DNA from: Membranipora membranacea
Taxonomy: Eukaryota > Bryozoa > Gymnolaemata > Cheilostomatida > Membraniporidae
NCBI GenBank assembly: GCA_914767715.1
Contig: OU612065.1
Coordinates: 2,666,001-2,730,000 of the forward strand
Direction of reading: 5' to 3'
Length of the DNA stretch: 64,000 nt
Part shown: positions 38,843-49,932 of the stretch, one piece after another
Position numbering within the stretch: the first letter of the stretch is position 1
How the letters are laid out: the number at the start of each line of letters is the position of its first letter
The notes under the pieces: generated by a model
The model's database searches: none
The model's input: the letters and a program-made list of their open reading frames with translations, nothing else
What the model was told of the DNA's origin: nothing
Position numbers and translations under genes: made by a program

Positions 38843-39174
38843 CAACAGTCCTAATATCAGTTATATTTATCTCCTTTATATGTAGGATCTGTATAACTGG
38901 ACTATTCTGGTGTAATGATGTGGAAAATGCAGCCATTTATAATTGCACACCTATTTTGAAATACCTGGAAGTATAGTACAGGAAGTACAGTATGCGCAAC
39001 CAAAAGGCTGCTCAATATTTGGCAGGCACAGTGTTCCAGGATGTGACAATTGAAACAAAGGATTGTCATATTAGTTAATAGAAAACATAACATTAAACCG
39101 AAACAAATTTCTACTTCATATCAGAGACCACAATTATAGAATTGGGACCACATTGCCAGGTATGGCAGGCGACA

Positions 39175-41537
39175 CTAAAACACATATGGTATAATACGGT
39201 AGGGTACTTTCTGTCGGTATATCTCCCAGTAAGTACCATACTTCTCAGTGCACTTAATATCATCTCTGAAGGTCCTGTGTGACAGCAGTATGATAAGCGT
39301 CAGCAGATAAGAGTATGGTAAGATGTGGTTGAACCCGGCTGGCACTGACCAGAAGAAAGCTAAACCCAGCTCAGGTAGATAATGGAAATGACGAGCTAGT
39401 CCCCAGAAGCCTGAAACCAGCAAAATACTGGACTTTTCCTCTCCTAGAAAAGAAATAACAATCAAAAGCTTAATTATTGCAATTCCATATATCAAGTTGA
39501 TGCAATTAGTTTGGAAAATCGATATAACTCATAACAACCCTTGACTTTCATCGTCAAAGCTCTCAAACAAAATGCTGCAAAGTTGCCAGCAAATAATCAA
39601 ATCACTGTAGTATAAGCAGTTTGTACTGTAGGTGCAATGTTATGTTATTGAACTTGTTACACCTAAATTTGTCACTACTTACCCTGTGTAGTGAGGTACT
39701 TGGCTCTGATAATCTCCGGTTTCCTACCCCAGATAGTTGTTTTACCATCAGTGGCTCTTACGTGTTGGCGCTGCCAATCAGCTGTGTAGTTAACAGCCAC
39801 ACAACTCAAGCCAGCAGCAAGAATAGATAAAGCGCAGGGGTAGCCGAGTGCTATGGGATGACTGGCGAGGTAATAACCAAAACTAGCATACAGACCAGGA
39901 ATGAAACATAGGCATCCCCAGCATATATAGTATCCAGCCCGATCTAAGATGATATCCATTGTGCACATATAGCCTGCCTCCCACCAAAAGAACTTTGTCA
40001 GGTACACCAGAAGAATGGTCAGAGAGACAAAGTTGTTGATGCTATTTTCGAATCCGTAGAGCTCATACGCCTTCATGGTGAAACAGCATGGAAGTATTGC
40101 CCACACCGTACACCCAAATCGGCAGTTAGTGAACACCTGCAATAAAGAGGTTTATATCTACAATCAACCATATTGATTTGATAAAATAGCTGACTGGCTT
40201 CATAAATAATTTACTTCAGTCTCTTGAGGGACGTGGCGGATGGTTGTTTTTGTTTTACACTCAAGTCTAGCTAAAATTCAATTTTATGATAGGGATATTC
40301 ATTACTAACAGTATGCTGGCACCATACTGATTATATCAGGGGTATAAGAGATGGTTATCAGCTGGTGCCGGTTTTAGAGGCAGAGTACAGGTGCCAGCAC
40401 GCATTTTATTTATATAACCTGTCATTTTAATTATATATGTAACCTAAGTGTAGGTCTAGAGATGGTGATCTGTCATGACAAGTGACTAGTGGCTCAAATA
40501 TAAAGAGTGTTATTATCCCATAACTCAGAGAAGCATAGGAATATATTATATCGACAGAGAGCTAAATTATATTTTGATGATCTTATAAATACTTTGTGAT
40601 AGAGATTTTCTCATTTTTAATACCTGATCAAAGAGTAAGGATATATACATGGCATATCATACTAACTCTGTAATATATTAGCTCTGTGACTTTCTTCATT
40701 GAAGCACACACAGCATTCAATCAAAGTGGTGAAATCCCTAGGCCCTTGTACAACATCACCAAAACAGGGTAGAGTGTATTAGTACATTATCCCAACTTAC
40801 CTTGATGTCTATGCCGAAGATTCGAGGGTATAGTTCAGTTCCCCAGTAGTAATCCATAACAGGATTACCTGTAGAGCCACTATCACTGGTAGATGGAGCT
40901 AAGACACCCTTCAGGTAAAGCAGCACACAGAACAGCAATGCAAACGCATTCATAGTGGCCAGCAGGTCTCCGAAGTTATCGTGAACCATTGAGGGAGAAT
41001 ATGGTGTATATGTTTTGAGATAATATGTGAGTCCACAAAATGTTAACATCGTGATTAGGAAAATCCTGAGGCCGTTATCCTTGTACACGGGTATGTTGCC
41101 ATTCTCTGTGATTGGGCCTTCGACACGAGCGCCAGGGACCACCACCATGAGTAGCAGCTGGAAAAGCATATAACCGCCGATCACTATAAGTGAAAATTGA
41201 CTACCAATAGTGGTTTGGGACCAAACGTCAACAAAGAACTGTAGTTTGTTTGGGGAATCGAAGAGTGCAGAAACAAAATCAAAGTAGGAGCCATCGTGGA
41301 ACTTGACCGTGTACCAGATCCACAAGATGAAGTTTGGCGTAGTCGCTATGATGAATAGAGGAAGTAGAATGGAGACTAAGACAGATTGCTGAACTTCATG
41401 TCCCACAGCGGTACGAGTTACGCCACTGTTACTATTAACTCCATTCTTCTGCTTGCCATTTTCATGCTTGGCATTGCCGTTCACATCTCGACTGCCATTC
41501 ATACTCTTCTTACTAGCGGATTTCATTATATTGCTGT
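39175..41537 (-). CDS. DHCR7: 7-dehydrocholesterol reductase (sterol delta7-reductase)
   Basis: This ER membrane enzyme uses NADPH to reduce the C7-C8 double bond of sterols, the last step to cholesterol. Three coding exons on the minus strand: 41537-40801 (ATG at 41526, 242 codons), 40136-39683 and 39443-39175 (stop TAG). Donors are GTAAGT twice; acceptors are TTTTCAG, TTTATTGCAG and TTCTAG. The product is 482 residues (human 475). A hydrophilic Asn/Lys-rich leader of about 45 residues precedes the membrane part. Family marks are GNPVMDYYWGTELYPRI, FFWWEAGYMCTMDI, RAGYYICWGCLCFIP, the ATDGKTTIWGRKP box, LLVSGFWGLARHFHYLPEL and the C-terminus EKYGTYWEIYRQKVPYRI. WGRKP plus FWGLARHFHY separate it from delta14 reductases and LBR. 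A good acceptor 11 bases before the ATG shows at least one upstream 5' exon, probably non-coding; it was not located. Confidence 0.95.
40314..40399. repeat. Small element with 10 bp inverted ends in DHCR7 intron
   Basis: TGCTGGCACC at 40314-40323 is exactly complemented at 40390-40399. No target duplication is visible. Confidence 0.4.
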
Positions 41538-44034
41538 CTGAAAATAAAAAAATGAACTTTGACAAAAAGCCTTAGTATTTTAAAATTGACCACAATTAAA
41601 TTACTTCTAGTTGCTTTATCCTTAAAAACAGTCCAGGTAGTAATAAACCTGATACCTATAGGTTCAACTAATTTTTATTGGGACAAGAAAAACTTATACC
41701 TTCTTGTATAGGGTACAAGGCAAAGATTCAAATCCATTTGTTTCAATAAATCAAGCCAGGCTGTTGGGATTCTTATGTAATCACCAAATTACCATAATCA
41801 TTACTGCTACAGGGAGAGTGCAACATTATTTCATCTATCTTTTGAGCACCAACCACACATACCATTTCTTCTGAATGAAAAAATCGTGTTTTCCATAGTT
41901 TTATTGCACGTACAAATGTCTTTTATAATTTCAACCATATGTTTAGATAAAACCATAGAGGTTGCACTGAACTTTATCTGGTTATAGTTCAGTGTTCTAT
42001 GCAATCTAATCCAAAACATCCCATCCCCTCCTGTCACAGCATGATTCTAGAATGGAGAATTTGATCCTGATTTGATAACCAACAGACTTTAGCATCATTA
42101 TCAGGCTTGGTAGGAACAAAATCTAGGATGAATCTAGTCAGTACAAAGCTGAGGCCAAGATATGGGATAAATATCGATAGTGCCAAGTACATCGACAAGT
42201 TTAATCAACAAACCCAGCAGGATCGCCGGTTTGACATCTCGTGATACAGCATTATTATTAGATAACACATGGCTACTGAATTGCTTTCTGGACTGTCATC
42301 ATAAAGCCCCACAATTATGTTAGTCTTTTTCATTATATTGAAGAGACTATGAGGGGTACATTTTAGATGTCAGAAGTTGCCTTGACCACAACAAGTTATG
42401 CAGAGCATTCCCAAATCCCAACACTATGCTAAACATTTAGATAGCATGGAAATTGCATTGTACAGTCAGTGTCTATTTTTGCCGGTCATATTGCAAAAAT
42501 AGTAAGTAGTTTCCATGGATGAGATGACATATCATTACCTACGGTACAAATAGTCATGCACACAAAAAAACGGATGCAGTAGGGTTGATTGTACTGTAAG
42601 CTAAGGAACAAAAGGTAGGAAGAGCAACGACTCTTAGGGTACATCAAAGTTTACAGACAGAATTGATTTCAGGCGCCCCTTTTATCTAACATTTATTTGC
42701 AGTTTAGGAGCAGGAAATGAATCTAAGTTACTATTCATCAATAAAAGTTTTTGACAGTTTGCAATTTATCACAGAGTAAGGATAATTATCCTTACTCTGT
42801 GATTATATGCATTGATATATAATAGTTCATAGGCCTTATTGTATATTAACCATACATATATTATATATTATGATTACATAACAAGTAATGGATTCTGTAT
42901 AAAAAATACATTTTGGACAACCTGATCCAGGCCAGCAAGTCCTTCAGTAAAAGAATGAGCTAGGATTTCTCATTATTAATATAATAATGAATTTCACGAC
43001 ACTCCATATAATCCATAGGCATGCTTGTACTCCAGATGCCTATGATATAATCGCTCTATTGGTCTTGCAAATTTGCCAGCTGATCGGTCACTCAGATAAT
43101 ACGTGTTATATATTGTTTCTTTTTCTTCAAATTGCATCAAGCAGCGCGCAGGATTTGGGGAACGAGACCTCACTCGTGCAGCATGCACTGCAGGGCTCCC
43201 GTTAAAGCGATTTCGGGTACCATGTCGCTACTACTACAGTACATCAAACCACATTCTCCCTGATCAAACCAAGGACTGGAGTAACAATTGCAACAACCGC
43301 CTACCTACTTACAAAAACAACAATGCATTACTACATTAAAATATATAATTAAGATATAATACAGGATATAATTATAAATAATAATAATACCCACCCGCAG
43401 TTGTTTCGTGTATGATGACCCTTTGTTCTACCTTTCAGTCACTTTTGCTGGTCATCAGAAAATCTAGTTCAGTGAGGCTGACAAGTGCAAGCTCTTCAAG
43501 ACAGGTGCATTATACATGTACTTAGAAAAAGACCCAAATGTATATGTATATGTCGTATATTCTTTTATGTGAGGTGAATGGATGATGTCTCTCAATAGAT
43601 TACAAAACTGAAACCTAGCCTCATTGTATGCTTATCAGCTGATTAACATTTGGCCAATCATTGGGCTTGTGTGTAAATATAAGTAAAACATTGGATTGTC
43701 GTAAAGATGTATAATTTGCCTTATTTATGAACATGTCACACTAGGCTAACAATATATACTCACTTATATTGGCTTTGATTATAAAGACAGCAGGTAATAA
43801 TATAGTTCATAAAAACATATTTTCAAATATGATTGCATAGGCTATAACATGCAGCAATTTGAATTAAAAAAAAAGTAAATAGGAATTTGAAAAGAAATGA
43901 AGCTTACTACAATCATAATGTATATGATAATTGTTCGTCAATAAAACCAGCTCTGAGCCTTTCACAAGACACATAGAGCTTCATTTGGTATACTGGAGGA
44001 GTTCAATAAATTGGTATAGAGAACCATAGTCGGA
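41538..44034. other. Spacer between divergent DHCR7 and GTF2H5
   Basis: It should hold the DHCR7 5' UTR exon(s) and promoter and the GTF2H5 promoter. A locally CG-richer patch at about 43140-43220 is a candidate promoter region. A perfect 36 bp hairpin lies at 42768-42803. No other gene recognised. Confidence 0.45.
42768..42803. repeat. 36 bp perfect palindrome, AGAGTAAGGAT family
   Basis: ATCACAGAGTAAGGATAA is followed directly by its exact reverse complement, with no loop. The same AGAGTAAGGATA core is repeated as a larger hairpin at 60982-61070. Related single copies occur at 40628 (CAAAGAGTAAGGATATA) and 37865 (CAACGAGTAAGGATATA). Confidence 0.85.
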
Positions 44035-47000
44035 ATGGTAAATGTTGTGAAAGGAGTCCTGGTGAATTGGTATGTATTGAATTGACTATCTTATTATATA
44101 TCTAGTATTATTATTGTAATGTATGTATGTACGTTATTGTTACCGTGATAGACATGAGTATCATGTTGTTATTATTACGGTGATATATGAGGATATTGAT
44201 TGTTGCATGTATTGCTGTCTGCTGTTACTTACTTCTCTACTGTCGTGTAAGTTTATGTATGTAATGAACTGTAAAGCTCTGGCTACACACGCCGTACTAT
44301 CCATAGGATTGGGAAACTTTCAGTAAGGCTACGGATTGGGCAAGGTGCTACACACGCCTATTAATAGCTAGGCCTATTCCTCTCAATTACAATACAATTT
44401 TGGTCTGCTTTGCCTTCCTATTGTTCAACTTGAATGAAATAAACCAATCACTATTTAGTAATTAAATTAAGCCCGCCTCTTTCACAAATAACAAAGGAAT
44501 AGCTGGTCGTACTACAGCTAGGGCTACGGATAGAACCAACAATTTGGTTAGCCCATCTGAGGCATCTGGCAGAGCTAACCTAGCTATCCTATGCATCTGG
44601 CAGAGCCCCAGGTGCCCCAATCCTGTGGAAAATACAGCGTGTGTAGCCACAACTTAAGTAAGTAAGTGAGGAATGTATTTTATTTATTATGTATATTATT
44701 TAGGCAAGGTATTATTATTGTTACTCTGCTGTTTGTTGAAAAGTGTTAATAATTTAACGGCCCAAGCTTTTCCAATTCTCATGCTGAAAACACTAACTGC
44801 TCAGGGATGGTATGAGTGTTAGATCAATCAGGTTTGTCTTTAGCTCTGTTAATAACCTCTTACTCAATTCCAGCTAGTCATACCTGTTGCTACTACCCTC
44901 AGACCTTCTATAGTTGGTCCAATTCCAATGGTCGAAGCCTCGATCACTGGACTTGCATGACCACTGGACTTGCACGACCACTGGACTTGCACGACCACTG
45001 GACCTGCACCAACTACAGAAGGCCTGTGCTACTACCAATAACTAGTAACCGACTCCACCACCGAGGATCAAATTCAGGTCAACTTGATTAGTAGTCCCGC
45101 ATTGTACTTACCAATCTAGGGCTATAAATTTCTTCATGATTTTAGGGAAATGCCAACTAAATTATTCTTTTAAATTCTCCTTGTAAAGTTGGAATACGGC
45201 GCTGGATTTAGGTGTGTTATATGTTTTTATCTGCAAAGAGACAACTTCTATTTTTATTATCATAAAAAAATGGTTGTGATATCCTTTCTGTATTCTTTGT
45301 CGAGTATATAACGTTTTACTAAAGTTCAGCTAAAAAATTTAAAATAACGATTGAACAGTTAGTGCTGTTTCATGCGAACCAATACCCTTTTCGTAGCCGA
45401 TTTTTAAAGCAATTTTACACGTGACACTTGTAAGAGGATATTTCTTGTAAGTCTCTCAGCTTATCAGTTAACTTTTTTACTGTGAGAATAGGAAAACATT
45501 AGCAGTTAATATTATATGAATAATTTAAGCGAATATTGTGAACTATGTGAGTTTCCATCCTTCCAACTCCCCACCAAAAGCCCACAGTTAGGGAATGTGG
45601 TATCCATATGATAATACCTAACCTAGCTTAGTTCTTCTGCACTTTCTTACTTGATGACCAGGTGCTTTTTCTGGTTAAGGTTCCAGCATTATTTCAGGCC
45701 TGTCTATTGGTATGCTAATCGACTTGTACATATAACTTGATTTTCACCATTTGCTGGAACCTTACCCTGCCACAGGAGGATTGGCTAGTATCGCACAGTC
45801 AAAGCGTTATTCCCAAATTTCGCAGTGGAAAAAAAACAAATCTCTTTAAGAGGTTCGGCCAATATTGTACCCATAACAAATAAAGAGAATGTACTCCCTT
45901 AGAGGAGAGATGACACTCATCATACTAATGGAACCATCAGGACCTTCTGGGCACCAAACCTTCTATAAATTAAAAGTTGTAAAAATTATAGTATTTGGAG
46001 GGTGACCACGGGGTAATCTCAGGGTTTATCTCCCCGGCAGAAAGCAGAAGATCAGAGGAGGTAATGGGCAGGAGGCATGCACGCACAAAAAAAAGAAAGC
46101 TATCATCCAAAAATGCCTTATAATACTAGATCACTTTAGATTGGATATAATGTCTAAGCTAACTGCCTCCCACGTAGACTTGGAGCCTATGTTTGAGGAG
46201 CAACTTCAAAATCAAAAATCAGATAATCAAAAAGTTCTTGAAATTTGAGAGAATTTTTCAGCATCTTGAGAACCTACGAGGATGTTTAACCTTTTGAGCT
46301 CTTTAAGATAGAGACACCGGGATCAGAAAATATGGAATACGGAAAGCTGACGAGCTACTGATCGTTAATAGCTCATCAAAAATTTGATTGGATGACATTG
46401 CGTCATTTTATCGATGAAATGAGGCCAAAAAGGCTGTTTTTTAAGTGGTTGGCTGAGATAATTTGATTGCTAGAAATTTCAAAACAGGTTATATTTATTC
46501 TTAGAGGTACAGTTAATCCTAATTTTTTGTTGCAAATACTATATGTTGAGCCCAAAGTGGCTTTTTACGTCACGTCATGATGCGTGTGATTTTTCAAATT
46601 GTATGAGATGTTATGATATTTTAAGCAATAATTTGAGACAGATCGAATCAGTAAGAGCCAATTTGTTTTGCTATTTTCCACTGGAGTGCTAATTAAATGA
46701 CACACACCCTAATTTTCAGCGGTATAACAAATGTATCAAGATCAGAACATACCAAAAATTTTGTCTAGCCTTAGTAATGGTCCTTTTTACAGCATGTTTG
46801 GCATTATGGAAAAATGATGCCAAATTTATCTACCTTAGATGGTCTGTGCTGATCTTGATACATTTGTTATACCGCTGAAAATTAGGGTGCATGCATAGAC
46901 CTACTAATAATAAACCAGGAGACAGGTGACAGATATGAGGTGCGTGTCATTTAAGCAGCACTTCAGTGGAGAATAGCAAAATAAAATGGCTCCTACTTAT

Positions 47001-47737
47001 TCAATCTGTCTCAAATTATTGCTTCAAATCTCACATCATTTTAACAAATTTAAAAAAAGCCACTTTGGGCCTATATTTATTTTCCACCAAAAATTATGAT
47101 TAACTGCACCTCTAAAAATAAATATAACCTGTTTTGAAATTTCTAGCAATCAAATTAGCTCAGCCATGCACTTTGCTAAAAACAGCCTTCGTCATCCAAT
47201 CACATTTTTGATGAGCTCTTAACGATCCGTAGCTCTGCAGCTTTCCAACGGTTTATTAAAAGTCCATATTTGCTGACCCCCCCCCCCCCCCCCCCCCCCG
47301 TGTCCCTACCTTAAAATAGTATATGGAAACTGCCAATGCTAATGCCAAAATCCTAGAGATAGTATCATTATATGCTATTTAGAGGAGAAAGCTAGATTTT
47401 CCCAGACATTTTTACATCATCAATGATATTTTATTTAGGGGGTGACTTTTGTCCATGTCCTGTCCAGTTATCAAAGTCTCCAAATCCAGATCATTTTTAT
47501 TTATAATATAGCCTTATACAAGATGTCATATTTTGGATGTTTCTGTTTTGTAGTGACCCGGCTATGAAACAGTTTCTGTTGCACCTTGATGACACAAGAC
47601 AGTTGGGGACATCATTTGTGCTGGCTGACCTAGATGAACATCATTTATTCATTTCTACCGATATCATACCAGTACTTCAATCAAAAATAGATGATCTAAT
47701 GGACAGACTCTCTTTTCCGATCACTAAACAAGACTAG
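44035..47737 (+). CDS. GTF2H5: TFIIH subunit 5 (TTDA / p8)
   Basis: This is the smallest subunit of TFIIH. It stabilises the complex and stimulates the XPB ATPase in nucleotide excision repair. Exon 1 is only 35 bases (44035-44069): ATG, then MVNVVKGVLVN and the first two bases of a Cys codon, followed by donor GTATGT. Exon 2 is 47554-47737 (acceptor TTTTGTAG, stop TAG). Joined, they give 72 residues (human 71) with family core CDPAMKQFLLHLDD, FVLADLDEHHLFI and the LQSKIDDLMDRLSF helix. The intron is 3.5 kb and contains a 1 kb palindrome, a 368 bp MITE and a tandem repeat. The stop codon is only 32 bases before the HAUS1 start, with no polyadenylation signal between them. Confidence 0.95.
44281..44648. 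mobile_element. 368 bp MITE with 33 bp imperfect terminal inverted repeats
   Basis: GGCTACACACGC begins the left end and its complement GCGTGTGTAGCC closes the right end. The pairing extends about 33 bases inward to ATAGGATTGGG / CCCAATCCTGT, with about five mismatches. It has no coding frame and lies in GTF2H5 intron 1. Confidence 0.7.
44944..45011 (+). repeat. 17 bp tandem repeat, four copies
   Basis: CACTGGACTTGCACGAC is repeated four times with small changes. It would read as an artificial HWTC-like peptide but is not a gene. Confidence 0.8.
46303..47314. mobile_element. 1 kb palindromic element bounded by TTAA
   Basis: TTAAGATAGAGACAC at the left (46303) mirrors GTGTCCCTACCTTAA at the right (ending 47314). 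The arms stay complementary inward, for example GATTGGATGAC (46388) against GTCATCCAATC, and GGTATAACAAATGTATCAAG (46722) against its complement (46856-46875). Each arm is about 430 bp. TTAA at both edges is the target site of piggyBac-type elements, so a piggyBac-like MITE is a reasonable but unproven class. The right arm contains a 23 base poly-C run (47277-47299) that the left arm lacks. Confidence 0.75.
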
Positions 47738-47769
47738 GTACACAGGAAAGAGGTAACAATCTCCCTATC

Positions 47770-48612
47770 ATGGATGTTGATCGTTTCACTGAATCAGATA
47801 AGTTTTTGACTGTCATGAATTGGCTTAAATTGGTGTTCGGTGATGAGCCAATCCCAAGTTTCAGCAAGGAAGATGAGCTTATTCAGCACCTGTCTGAACT
47901 TAGGACTACTTATGAGCACCTACAGACAAAATCTGACTATTACACACAGTTCTGTGATGTATCCCGGTCACGGGACTATGATCACCATCTGATATTAGTT
48001 AAGGATACACTCAAATCTATAGGACTACCTGCCGATAGATGTTCTGAAGCTATGTGCTCAGAAATCCTGGCCTCTATTGCCAATAATTTGGCTTTGTCAG
48101 ATGTTGATAAAAATGGCTATCTGCTTGCGTTGAGTGATCTGGCACTACAAAAAGACAAAACAGTTAGTGAATGTGACACTTTGGGTCGCGTGTTAGATCA
48201 AGGTAAATGTGAGTTGTCCGAATCTGTAAATGTCACATCACAGCTTGAAGATTTGACGATGGAGCTGAATAAAAAACACACTGAGCAGAAAATAGCAAGT
48301 CAAAGTCATAAGAAGGAAACAGAATTTTTGTTTCAAAAGGTTAACAAATACAACTCTGACAAGCGAAAACAGGAGGACAAGCTAGCCAGGTCTGGAGTTA
48401 CTAGCAGCGTAACACACGACAGACTTGTATTAGACCACGCTGAGCTCAAAGACCTGACGAGTAAATTAAACAACACAAAGGAACAGCTGCAGATGTTTTC
48501 TGATCTGCCACCTGATATTCAGCTGGCTAGAGTGCGCCTAGAACTGGCCAGAGCTGAGCTCCACGACATAGAAAATGAGCTAGCAAATCAGATTGATATG
48601 TTTCATATATGA
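47770..48612 (+). CDS. HAUS1: HAUS augmin-like complex subunit 1
   Basis: This is a subunit of augmin, which recruits gamma-tubulin to existing spindle microtubules to start branch microtubules. A single open exon codes 280 residues (human HAUS1 278). Family signs are an N-terminal WLKLVFGDEPIPSF (human WLKKIFGDHPIPQY), heptad-rich coiled coil over about 140-275, and a C-terminus LARVRLELARAELHDIENEL ending near QIDMF. The start is the first ATG after the upstream stop and precedes the conserved N-terminal motif by about 18 residues, as in vertebrates. It is intronless, while all neighbours except the very short GTF2H5 are strongly intron-split. It begins 32 bases after the GTF2H5 stop. Either both are read from one transcript, or HAUS1 uses a promoter inside the GTF2H5 gene. 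Confidence 0.9.
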   Translation: MDVDRFTESDKFLTVMNWLKLVFGDEPIPSFSKEDELIQHLSELRTTYEHLQTKSDYYTQFCDVSRSRDYDHHLILVKDTLKSIGLPADRCSEAMCSEILASIANNLALSDVDKNGYLLALSDLALQKDKTVSECDTLGRVLDQGKCELSESVNVTSQLEDLTMELNKKHTEQKIASQSHKKETEFLFQKVNKYNSDKRKQEDKLARSGVTSSVTHDRLVLDHAELKDLTSKLNNTKEQLQMFSDLPPDIQLARVRLELARAELHDIENELANQIDMFHI

Positions 48613-49932
48613 AATCACCAAACGTAAATAGAGGAAGCGCATCAAACTGCATCAAACCGAAACCTCTGCATTGTCAAATTCTACGGAAACGTTACAACAA
48701 TAGCTATTAGTTTGGAGTTGTCAGCTCATTAGCTGTAGCTACTCACTGACCAAATGTATTAGACCAAGGACTCCTTGATAAGACATGTGCAATCATTGTA
48801 CTTGCACGAGGCTTTGGAGATTATGGCCAAAGCCTTTTTGTATTTAGATTTCATTTCTCTGGGGTGAGATGATGATGAAATTTGCTATATTTAACATGTG
48901 GAAGCTGTAAACTGCTACCACAGCATTATATATTTGAACTGTGTGCAAAAATGGTATAGAAGAATAAAAATATCTAATTCCAGAGTACCTTATGATGATC
49001 TACTCATTGAAATATTACTGGAGAGGGTGGTGCTGGAGAGGGTGATGCGCGACTTCTTTATCGTATCACTCATTTGTCTATTTATTATTTCGATCAGATA
49101 GTAACCAATGCTGACAAAAATATAGAAATATGTCATATTCTGTAATAATGTAATAATGAAAATTAATTATATATATATAAATATACAAATATGTGTATAT
49201 AAATTTATATATATATATATACAGATGTAAATTTGTGTATATTTAGGCTATATACAGATACGATAACATTCTGAATGTTGACCGTTAGTAACTTATTTAT
49301 GCCCTGGTATACAATTTGACTAGACTTTTGTATAAACCAAGCTTTTAGCTATGCTGTGTGGGTGAATAGAATAGGCTGGACAGACTATGGAACCGACATA
49401 TCATGACAACAATCAAGCATCGTCCTAAATCTAAGTCAATTAAATATGCTGACATGGACACTGTTGCTGTTCATATAATCCTAACAATACAATATAATAG
49501 ATAATGTATGAATGTGATTATGCTATCCAACAATATGTTCTCTGATGGTGAGCTCACATTCTAAAAATCAATATTGTCATTGATTTTTGCTTAGCTTCAG
49601 TCATTAGTTTTGATCATATACTCTCATTGCCATAGACATTGCTGCTTAGAGCTTTATAGCTGATTACTACTGGCTATTTACTAGCTGTGGATTGTCCCAA
49701 CTTTCAGAGAAGTAGAACAGGAATCGACAACCTACTCCCACACATGATCTTATACTTCATAGTAGATCTACTGAACGCTCCTAATTTGTTAGCAGCAGTT
49801 GGATACTGGCTGAGCTGAACTTCTACTCACTCAGCTTGTCACATTTTCTTATTGGATTAGTTGGTGATCTATAAGGTCGACAGGGATGATGCTGTCATTG
49901 ACCCATTTATGTTAAATAACCATGAATTCATC
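48613..49932. other. Spacer between HAUS1 and CACNA2D
   Basis: It contains the HAUS1 3' UTR with an AATAAA at 48963, an AT microsatellite region (about 49165-49225) and the presumed promoter and 5' UTR of the alpha2delta gene. No other gene seen. Confidence 0.5.
48963..48968 (+). terminator. Candidate polyadenylation signal of HAUS1
   Basis: AATAAA lies 350 bp past the HAUS1 stop codon and is the first such hexamer noticed after the GTF2H5-HAUS1 pair. Confidence 0.4.

Larger units (their letters stand above)
38348..39174. other. Gap between convergent FAF2 and DHCR7
   Basis: It holds the two 3' UTRs. A candidate FAF2 polyadenylation signal AATAAA is at 38728, and a 9 bp microsatellite (AATACAATC, about four copies) lies at 38806-38842. 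No other gene seen. Confidence 0.6.

Noticed and set aside
44944-45011. Repeated HWTC-like peptide frame
   Set aside because: It is the translation of a 17 bp tandem DNA repeat.
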